The notes below the pieces were generated by a model. That model had not been told where the DNA came from and made no database searches. It was given only the letters and a program-made list of their open reading frames with translations. From the NCBI GenBank assembly GCA_946479995.1, contig CAMLIU010000023.1:1-11415 (forward strand): a stretch of 11,415 nucleotides of DNA, in the 5' to 3' direction. Positions 6,593 through 11,415 of the stretch are shown piece by piece. The stretch comes from an uncultured Gemmatimonadota bacterium. GTDB lineage: Bacteria; Gemmatimonadota; Gemmatimonadetes; Gemmatimonadales; Gemmatimonadaceae. Made by a program: the position numbers and the translations under genes. Position 1 is the stretch's first letter, and each line of letters opens with the position of its first letter.

Positions 6593-7635
6593 GTCGTCAA
6601 CTCCTCCGTCGTTGCCTGCTCCGGCCCACGCGTCCTGGTCTTCGGTGGCTTCAACCAGCGCGCCTCGACGTACGAATTATAGGTCTCCCTCAGCCCGTCG
6701 AGCAGGGGGACCTCGGATTCCCAGCCCAGCTCCTGCCGCGCGAGCGAGGAATCGCAGAGCCACCATCGCGGACGGGCGAGGAGCGCCTTGTTCCGGTTCA
6801 CGATCGTGGCGCGGCCGGTGATGGCGCTCACAATGTCGCCGCCGCGGGCCCCGATGTCGCGAAGCACCGCCGGCAGCGGCACGCCGATCGGCGACCGCCC
6901 GATGACGGCGTCGATGGCGTCATACAGCTCACCCCACGTGACGGGCTGCTCATTCGCCACGAAATACGTGCGCCCCGCAGCGACCGTTTGTTCGCCCGCG
7001 GCCAGCAGCGCCCGCACCAGGTCGCGAACGTGCACGATGGAGAGCGCATGATCGCGGGGAACGGCGCGGATCGCGACGCGGTGCCGCTCCTGGCGGAAGA
7101 CGTTCAGGAAGTCGCGATCACCGGGACCGTAGACCGACGATGGCCGCACGATGGTGATGGGCAGCACGTTGCGGTAGCGCAGCGTGGCCTGCTCCGCCTG
7201 CAGCTTGCTCCGTCCGTACGCCTCGATGGGCGCCGCGGGGTCGGACTCGCGCACGGGCGCATCCGCCGCCCTCGCCGGGCCTGCCGCCGCCTGCGACGAC
7301 ACCAGCACGACGCGTGGCGGTCGTCCGCCGCGACCGGCGAGCGCGGCGAGCACGTTTGCCGTGGGAATCACGTTTCCGGCGCGGAACTGGTCGAGCGTCC
7401 TGCCCTTCGTCACGCCCGCCAGGTGGTACACGTGAGTGGCGCCCTGCCAGATGGGCGACTCGCGCACGGAGCGATCATCCAGCAGGTCCGCTTCCCAGTG
7501 TCCCACCCGCGGGTCGCGACGGTCGCGCGCGGTCTCGGGACGCGCAAGGGCCCTCACCTCGGCTCCGCGCTCGAGCAGCGCATCCACTACGTGCCTGCCG
7601 ATGAATCCCGTGGAACCGGTGACGACGACGATCAT
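6589..7635 (-). CDS. NAD(P)-dependent epimerase/dehydratase-family reductase, probable CerR-like ceramide reductase
   Basis: Predicted 348-residue cytoplasmic extended-SDR protein. It has the N-terminal Rossmann motif TGSTGFIGRH (6-15), HLAG (71-74), VSSQAA (112-117, catalytic Ser), and Y140-x3-K144 in EAYGRSK, then RPSSVYGPGD (164-173), so the active site looks intact. An Arg after the second strand (ALARPE, 29-34) hints at NADP(H) preference. It leads the operon with the acyl ligase-ACP-oxoamine synthase, matching Caulobacter, where an epimerase-annotated protein (CerR) reduces the 3-keto group of oxo-ceramide. The frame is open up to 7707, but the Rossmann fold begins with the ATG at 7635, and the extra 24 codons are Pro/Arg-rich. 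An AGGAG at 7668-7664 is about 29 bases from this ATG, too far to be its ribosome site. It could instead be a nucleotide-sugar epimerase or a hydroxysteroid-type dehydrogenase; the context favours lipid reduction. Confidence 0.82.
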   Translation of the reverse strand: MIVVVTGSTGFIGRHVVDALLERGAEVRALARPETARDRRDPRVGHWEADLLDDRSVRESPIWQGATHVYHLAGVTKGRTLDQFRAGNVIPTANVLAALAGRGGRPPRVVLVSSQAAAGPARAADAPVRESDPAAPIEAYGRSKLQAEQATLRYRNVLPITIVRPSSVYGPGDRDFLNVFRQERHRVAIRAVPRDHALSIVHVRDLVRALLAAGEQTVAAGRTYFVANEQPVTWGELYDAIDAVIGRSPIGVPLPAVLRDIGARGGDIVSAITGRATIVNRNKALLARPRWWLCDSSLARQELGWESEVPLLDGLRETYNSYVEARWLKPPKTRTRGPEQATTEELTT

Positions 7636-7724
7636 GCGCGGAATGTCGCCAGCGTGCGCCGTTTCTCCTAGAGGCGGTGGCGACTGGAATCCGCGCGTCG
7701 AACGCATAGGTTACGTGAACTCAC
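7636..7724. promoter_or_regulatory. Divergent region driving the reductase operon and the tRNA
   Basis: These 89 bp separate the reductase start (minus) from the tRNA (plus) and should hold both promoters. The only AT-rich stretch is 7705-7713; it reads TAGGTT on the plus strand (7707-7712), about 12 bases before the tRNA, and CCTATG on the minus strand. Neither is a strong -10 match and no good -35 is seen. CGTGA-AC-TCACG (7714-7725), a 5-bp inverted repeat, ends on the first base of the mature tRNA. An AGGAG on the minus strand (7668-7664) has no start codon at a suitable distance. Layout supports a promoter region; individual elements are tentative. Confidence 0.35.
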
Positions 7725-7798
7725 GGTGCGGTAGCTCAGTCGGTTAGAGCAAGCGACTCATAATCGCCAGGTCGTGGGTTCGAGTCCCACCCGCACCA
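7725..7798 (+). tRNA. tRNA with CAU anticodon (tRNA-Ile2 or elongator tRNA-Met)
   Basis: The sequence folds as a complete cloverleaf of 74 nt. The 7-bp acceptor stem GGTGCGG/CCGCACC (7725-7731 with 7791-7797) is perfect, the D arm is GCTC/GAGC, the anticodon loop is CTCATAA with CAT at 7759-7761, and the T arm is GTGGG-TTCGAGT-CCCAC. The discriminator is A (7798) and CCA is not encoded. The anticodon stem AGCGA/TCGCC has one A-C mismatch at its outer pair (27-43). The stem-loop GCGACTCATAATCGC is the same as I recall for E. coli tRNA-Ile2 (ileX), whose C34 is changed to lysidine by TilS to read AUA; elongator Met is the alternative. It is not an initiator, which would have a mismatched 1-72 pair and three G-C pairs in the anticodon stem. 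The tRNA call is near certain; the amino acid is open. Confidence 0.95.
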
Positions 7799-7811
7799 TT
7801 CCCTGCTTCCA

Positions 7812-8531
7812 GTGCGCCGCGTTTCCATCACCGTCGACTTCGAGCCCGACTGCCCGCCGTACCTCAGCTCGACGTTCCGCGGGATCGAGGAGGGCGCGCC
7901 GAAGCTGCTCGCCCTGTTTCACGAGCTTGGCGTTCGCGCCACCTACTTCACCACCGGCGAGGTAGCGGAGCGGTATCCCTCGGCGGTGCGTGCCCTCGTG
8001 GACGCCGGCCACGAGCTCGGCTGTCATGGCGTGACGCACACGGCGTTCGACACGCTCGACGAACGCACCGCGCGCTGGGAGATCGAGCAGTCGGTGAGCG
8101 TGCTCCGCTCGTTCGCCCCGGTCTCCAGCTTCCGCGCGCCCTACCTGCGCTTTCCGGAGCCGTACGTCCGGCTGCTCGAAGATGCCGGCTTCGCGCTCGA
8201 TTCCTCGCTCGCGAAGTACAAGGCGTCGTACCGTGCACCGCGCCTGCCGACCACGCTGACGCGCATTCCCGCGTCCATGACCTCGTCGGTACTGCGGCTG
8301 CCGGCGTGGATCCGCGATCCGTGGCTCCTTGCGCTGGCTGACCCGGTGGTGCTCTTCGTGCACCCGTGGGAGTTCGTGGACCTCACGCACGAAGACCTGC
8401 GCTACGATTGTCGCTTCCGCACCGGGGACGTGGCCCTTCGCTGCCTGCGCGAAGTGATCGAGGCGTTCGACCGGCGCGGAGCGGAGTTCGTCCCGATGCG
8501 CGAGCTCCCGCCCGTCCCGACGGCGGCATGA
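7812..8531 (+). CDS. Polysaccharide deacetylase-family protein (CE4-like NodB fold)
   Basis: Predicted 239-residue protein of the polysaccharide deacetylase superfamily, which removes N- or O-acetyl groups from sugars using a metal ion. Visible are TVDFEPD (7-13) at the catalytic Asp position (D9), CHGVTH (71-76) with the H-x3-H metal pair (H72, H76), FRAPYLR (107-113) for the RxPY motif, and LFVHPWEF (181-188) with the late active-site histidine (H184). The usual two adjacent Asp residues of motif 1 are replaced by D-F-E. No signal peptide is seen, so it probably acts in the cytoplasm on a lipid- or nucleotide-linked sugar. It begins at a GTG only 13 bases after the tRNA, with no room for a promoter, so it is probably expressed from the tRNA transcript or from a promoter inside the tRNA. 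Its stop overlaps the next start by 4 bp (ATGA). Substrate unknown. Confidence 0.82.
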   Translation: MRRVSITVDFEPDCPPYLSSTFRGIEEGAPKLLALFHELGVRATYFTTGEVAERYPSAVRALVDAGHELGCHGVTHTAFDTLDERTARWEIEQSVSVLRSFAPVSSFRAPYLRFPEPYVRLLEDAGFALDSSLAKYKASYRAPRLPTTLTRIPASMTSSVLRLPAWIRDPWLLALADPVVLFVHPWEFVDLTHEDLRYDCRFRTGDVALRCLREVIEAFDRRGAEFVPMRELPPVPTAA

Positions 8532-9493
8532 GCGCCATGACGCCGCGACTGCGCACCCTCGCGCACGTCGTGGCGGTGGTGATACTCGCCGCGCTGCTCG
8601 TGGTGGCGATCCGCCGCTTCGACCTCGCGCAGCTCACCCTCGTCCTCGCCACCGCCCGACCCGCGTGGGTGGTCCTCGCGGTGGCGTCGTACATGGCGAT
8701 CCTCCCGCTGTGGGCGCTGCAGTGGTGCGTGCTCGCGCCTCCGACCGGCGAGCCGCGCTTCCGGCGGATGCTCGGCGTCATCGCCATGTACTCCTCGGTG
8801 CTGAACACCACGCCCCTGCTCGTGGGCGAGGCGGCGGCGCTCGTCTTCCTCGTCGCGCGGGCGGGGATCTCGCGCGCCGCCGCGCTCTCCATGCTGGCGA
8901 TGGACCAGCTGGTGCTCGGCATCGCGAAGGTCACCGTGCTGGTGCTCGCGGCGTGGCTCGTCTCGCTCCCCCTCTGGATGGAGCGCGGCATGCGCGCGCT
9001 GAGCGTTGCCGTGGCGATGCTGCTCGCGGCATTGCTCGCCGTGGCCTGGGGGGATCGCACCGTGGCACGCGTCGCGCAGCGCCTGCCCACGCGAGGGGGC
9101 CGTGCACTTCACGCCCTGGCAGGTGCGCTGGCTCCCCTTCGCTCGCCCTGGCGCGGTGGAAGCTCGCTGCTCCTCGCGCTGCTCAAGAAGCTGGCCGAGA
9201 TCGTCGCCATCCTCTGCATCCAGCGCGCCTTCGGCGTCGCGCTCCCCTTCGGCAGCGCCGTGCTGGTCCTCGCCGCCCTCAACCTGGCGACGCTGCTGCC
9301 CATCGTGCCGGGCAACGTGGGCGTGTACGAGGCGGCGATCGTGGTGGCGTATGCGCATCTCGGCGTGGACGCCGAGCGCGCGCTCGGGATGGCGCTCGTC
9401 CAGCACGCCTGCTACTTCGTCGCCCTCGGCCTTCCCGGTTACGGCTGGCTGGCGCGCGGCGCGAGATCCCGCAGCGCGGCAGCCTCGCCGTAA
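8528..9493 (+). CDS. UPF0104 / lysylphosphatidylglycerol synthase TM-region-like membrane protein
   Basis: Predicted 321-residue inner-membrane protein with roughly seven to eight hydrophobic segments (starting near residues 11, 46, 82, 122, 155, 212, 242 and 290). It carries the two re-entrant-loop motifs of the LPG_synthase_TM / UPF0104 family: TTPLLVGEAAAL (94-105, E101) and LLPIVPGNVGVYEAA (256-270, E268). This matches the flippase-like domain of MprF and of stand-alone AglD-neighbour proteins, with no soluble aminoacyl-transfer domain. Such proteins are thought to move lipids or lipid-linked sugars across the membrane. The ATG at 8528 overlaps the deacetylase stop (ATGA), so the two are co-translated and probably share a pathway, for example trimming and then moving a glycolipid. 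The frame is open upstream from 8366, but that part is Arg/Pro-rich and lies inside the deacetylase gene. The 3' end overlaps the convergent glycosyltransferase by 55 bp. Family: good. Substrate: not visible. Confidence 0.82.
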   Translation: MSAMTPRLRTLAHVVAVVILAALLVVAIRRFDLAQLTLVLATARPAWVVLAVASYMAILPLWALQWCVLAPPTGEPRFRRMLGVIAMYSSVLNTTPLLVGEAAALVFLVARAGISRAAALSMLAMDQLVLGIAKVTVLVLAAWLVSLPLWMERGMRALSVAVAMLLAALLAVAWGDRTVARVAQRLPTRGGRALHALAGALAPLRSPWRGGSSLLLALLKKLAEIVAILCIQRAFGVALPFGSAVLVLAALNLATLLPIVPGNVGVYEAAIVVAYAHLGVDAERALGMALVQHACYFVALGLPGYGWLARGARSRSAAASP

Positions 9494-10572
9494 TAGCGCA
9501 GGTGCAGGTCGGCCACGTCTGGCCAGTCGAAGTCGGGAGGCACGGCGCGATTGTGCGCTGCCATGTACTCGCGGAACGGTGCTTCGATTGCCAGGCGTGA
9601 GATCGCCCTCGCCAGCTCCGGCTCGTCCCGCACGAGAAGCCCGTCCACTCCGCGCACGATGAAGTCGCGTGCCCCGCCGGCGAGCATCGCGACCACCGGC
9701 AGGCCGGCGGCACGCGCCTCCAGCGCCGCGATGCCGAATGACTCGCGCTCGCTCGGCAGCACGAATGCGTGCGTCCGGTGATAGAGGTCGCGAAGCGCTT
9801 CCCGATCCATGTGCCCCGGCAGCTCGACCATCGTTCCCACGTCCAGCGCGTCAGCGAGACGGCGGAGGGCACGGCGGTCGGGGCCATCCCCGGCGATGAT
9901 GAGCCGCATCCGCGGCGACCCGCCGGTGAACCGCACGGCGCTCGCAAAGGCGCGGATCAGCCGCTCCGGCCGCTTCTTGCGCGAGAGACGCATCGCGGTG
10001 ACGAACACGATTTCGTCGCCGCGCGGGGAAGCGGGACTGCCCGTTCGCCACCAGGACACGTCGATCCCGTTCGGCAGCACGCCCACCGCCGCGCCGGGAA
10101 TCCACTGCGCCGCCTGCGCGGCCACCACGCTGCTCACCGCACTGAGCAGGATGCGTCCCCTGGCCCATGTGAACAGCGCTTCGCTAGCGCCGAGGATGAA
10201 CGAGCTGCGGTGCAGCATGGAGTGGAAGGTCACGAGCGACGCCGCGCCGGCGCGCGCACCGGCCAGGGCTCCCGCATACGCGACCGGTGAGATCACACTC
10301 GCATGGGCATGCACGACGTCGAACCCCTCGCCGCGAATGACGTCGCCGAGACGCGCCATGGCGCGAGGGGTGAAGGCGAAGCCGGCGCCCGGCGCCAGCA
10401 CGGCAGGCACGCGATGCACCGGCACGCCGTCCACCATGTCCGGACCGCGCGTGGTCGTGATCACGCGGGCATCCACTCCGCGCGCCCGCAGCGCGAGCGC
10501 GAGGTCGCGCAGGTGCAGCTCGATCCCTCCCTGCCGTGGCAGGAACCAGTCGCAGACGAGGGCGACGCGCAC
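9439..10572 (-). CDS. Group 1 (GT4, GT-B fold) glycosyltransferase
   Basis: Predicted 377-residue retaining glycosyltransferase that moves a sugar from a nucleotide-sugar donor to a lipid or glycan acceptor at the cytoplasmic face of the membrane. The N-terminal acceptor lobe has LPRQGGIELH (11-20), the family's glycine-rich loop. The C-terminal donor lobe has VTAMRLSRKKRPERLI (191-206), the phosphate-binding Arg-Lys region, IIAGDGP (225-231), and ERESFGIAALEARAAGLP (275-292), whose E277-x7-E285 is the GT4 signature. It has no membrane spans. The start is a GTG at 10572, 12 bases after the stop of the upstream Wzi-like gene, so both are likely in one transcript. Its end runs 55 bp into the convergent membrane-protein gene. 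Donor and acceptor are unknown; with a ceramide locus nearby, glycosylation of a sphingolipid is one possibility and capsule or O-antigen another. Family: very confident. Confidence 0.92.
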   Translation of the reverse strand: MRVALVCDWFLPRQGGIELHLRDLALALRARGVDARVITTTRGPDMVDGVPVHRVPAVLAPGAGFAFTPRAMARLGDVIRGEGFDVVHAHASVISPVAYAGALAGARAGAASLVTFHSMLHRSSFILGASEALFTWARGRILLSAVSSVVAAQAAQWIPGAAVGVLPNGIDVSWWRTGSPASPRGDEIVFVTAMRLSRKKRPERLIRAFASAVRFTGGSPRMRLIIAGDGPDRRALRRLADALDVGTMVELPGHMDREALRDLYHRTHAFVLPSERESFGIAALEARAAGLPVVAMLAGGARDFIVRGVDGLLVRDEPELARAISRLAIEAPFREYMAAHNRAVPPDFDWPDVADLHLRYYGEAAALRDLAPRASQP

Positions 10573-10584
10573 GGGCTGTCGCGC

Positions 10585-11415
10585 CTAGCGGTCCAGCCGC
10601 ATGGCGAGGTCGAGCCGGTAGGAATGCCGTCGCGCAGCCGTGAAGTCCGCATTGCGGATCCGCTCCGCGCCGGCGCGCGCGATCAGGGTGAGCCCGCCAG
10701 GCTGCGGATACTCGACCGACGCCACGATCCGGTCGCGAAGCTCGTTCGTCACGGTGCCCACGCGATGGAGATCGAAGCGCGTCAGCACGTCCTGGACGAC
10801 GTAATCGGAACGGCTGTACAGCTCCGCCCTGCCACCGAGCGCCACGCGCGCTCCCTGCTGTCCGTGCCAGGTCACCGTCCCGCCGAAGGCCTTCGCATCG
10901 GGACCGAGCTCGTCGCCGAGCAGGAGACCGTGCGTCGTGATCCCGTTCGACAATGGCCCGTGCGTGTAGGTGCGCACGCCCATGTGCGCCGCCGCCAGGC
11001 GAAGCGAGAATGCCGATCCGCCAACGCTCGGCAGGAGGGCGGAAAAGGTCTGCGATCCGTCCCATCCGAACAGCGTCGGGATGCGGTGCACGTCGAAGTC
11101 GTCGATCAGCAGCTCGGTGGCCAGCGTGAGGCCGCCCAGGCTCGCGAGGCGCAGGCGCCCATTCACCCCGAGCAGCTTGTCGGACTCGACGTCCATCGGC
11201 CGTGTGGGATCCGAGTAGTTGTGCCGGCGGAAGATGTCCACGAAGGGGAGGAAGTCGATCAGCCGGTCGCTGAACGACGCGTCGGGCGCGCCGGCGCCCC
11301 CGAAGTGATTCATGAACGTGGCGCCCAGCTCGAGTGCGCGGTGCGGGCGCACGCTCACCTTGTACGCCAGCAGCCGGGAATGCGATCGCACCTCGCTCCG
11401 GCCGAGGTCGGCGAG
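10585..11415 (-). CDS. Probable Wzi-like capsule-assembly outer-membrane beta-barrel, C-terminal part (cut by right edge)
   Basis: The reading frame is open to the right edge, so this is the last 277 residues of a larger protein; a GTG at 11391 is inside the frame and is unlikely to be the true start. The sequence has alternating polar and hydrophobic strands separated by Gly/Asp-rich turns, as in outer-membrane beta-barrels. The segment order resembles the Wzi (capsule assembly) family: VRPHRALELGATFMNHFGG near the visible start, a FLPFVDIFRRHNYSD block, a GVNGRLRL strand, and later LGDELGPDAKAFGGTVTW. It ends in YRLDLAMRLDR, a strand with a charged rather than aromatic last residue. Wzi binds capsule polysaccharide at the outer-membrane surface. 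It precedes the GT4 gene by 12 bp, consistent with a surface-glycan operon. The barrel class is likely; the Wzi name is moderate and another barrel family is possible. Confidence 0.6.
   Translation of the reverse strand, partial: LADLGRSEVRSHSRLLAYKVSVRPHRALELGATFMNHFGGAGAPDASFSDRLIDFLPFVDIFRRHNYSDPTRPMDVESDKLLGVNGRLRLASLGGLTLATELLIDDFDVHRIPTLFGWDGSQTFSALLPSVGGSAFSLRLAAAHMGVRTYTHGPLSNGITTHGLLLGDELGPDAKAFGGTVTWHGQQGARVALGGRAELYSRSDYVVQDVLTRFDLHRVGTVTNELRDRIVASVEYPQPGGLTLIARAGAERIRNADFTAARRHSYRLDLAMRLDR

Noticed and set aside
3389..6682. A 1097-codon open frame on the plus strand opposite the fusion gene
   Set aside because: The product is Arg/His/Glu/Gly-rich with no recognisable domain, and it mirrors a strongly supported gene. 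Long antisense open frames are expected in GC-rich coding DNA.
7636..7707. N-terminal extension of the reductase to a start at 7707
   Set aside because: It would put 24 Pro/Arg-rich residues before the Rossmann strand and consume the promoter region before the tRNA.
7725..7798. tRNA as an attachment site for a mobile element
   Set aside because: No second copy of the tRNA 3' end, no integrase and no transposase were seen in the window, so there is nothing to support integration here.
7758..8390. A 210-codon minus-strand frame ending within the tRNA
   Set aside because: Opposite the deacetylase, charged low-complexity product without motifs, and it would read into a tRNA gene.
8366..8527. 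N-terminal extension of the UPF0104-like protein
   Set aside because: Arg/Pro-rich and wholly inside the deacetylase gene; the ATG at 8528 gives a normal 4-bp ATGA overlap.

Overview
This is a GC-rich stretch (about two thirds G+C or more by eye) from a Gram-negative-type bacterium. It is densely packed, with 4-bp overlapping starts and stops, GTG starts, few Shine-Dalgarno sites and a tRNA without an encoded CCA. The lineage cannot be fixed from the sequence alone. My impression is a Gemmatimonadota-like or similar soil/freshwater bacterium; that is a guess from composition and gene content.

Left to right: (1) the 5' part of an rfbB/rmlB dTDP-glucose 4,6-dehydratase gene (minus strand, runs off the left edge); (2) a GNAT-fold acyltransferase that looks like bacterial ceramide synthase (minus); (3) a divergently transcribed PAP2_3/AUR1-like membrane phosphatase or headgroup transferase (plus); (4) a minus-strand operon, read from 7635 down to 2493: an NAD(P)-dependent epimerase-like reductase (CerR-like), a 1103-residue FAAL-ACP-alpha-oxoamine synthase fusion, and an Sfp-type phosphopantetheinyl transferase, joined by two GTGA overlaps; (5) a CAU-anticodon tRNA (plus); (6) a polysaccharide deacetylase-like protein and a UPF0104/LPG-synthase-TM-like membrane protein (plus, 4-bp overlap); (7) a GT4 glycosyltransferase (minus); (8) the C-terminal part of a probable Wzi-like outer-membrane beta-barrel (minus, runs off the right edge).

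The centre (491-7635) reads as a compact candidate for de novo bacterial sphingolipid (ceramide) synthesis. The FAAL domain would activate a fatty acid as acyl-AMP and load it on the built-in ACP, which the adjacent PPTase would prime. The PLP domain would condense the acyl chain with an amino acid (serine, giving 3-ketosphinganine). The GNAT protein would N-acylate, the CerR-like enzyme would reduce the 3-keto group, and the AUR1-like PAP2 protein would add or remove a phospho-headgroup. In Caulobacter the corresponding steps use separate proteins (serine palmitoyltransferase, ACP, acyl-ACP synthetase, CerR, bCerS). Here three are one polypeptide and the PPTase is co-transcribed. The functional reading is inference from domain recognition and gene context; the substrate of the PLP domain is the main uncertainty.

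The flanks (rfbB, deacetylase, GT4, Wzi-like barrel) point to surface glycan or glycolipid assembly, so the window may sit inside a larger envelope-biogenesis region. Both convergent gene pairs overlap (115 bp and 55 bp). No CRISPR array, insertion sequence, rRNA gene or long gene-free stretch was seen; the largest non-coding gap is 89 bp.
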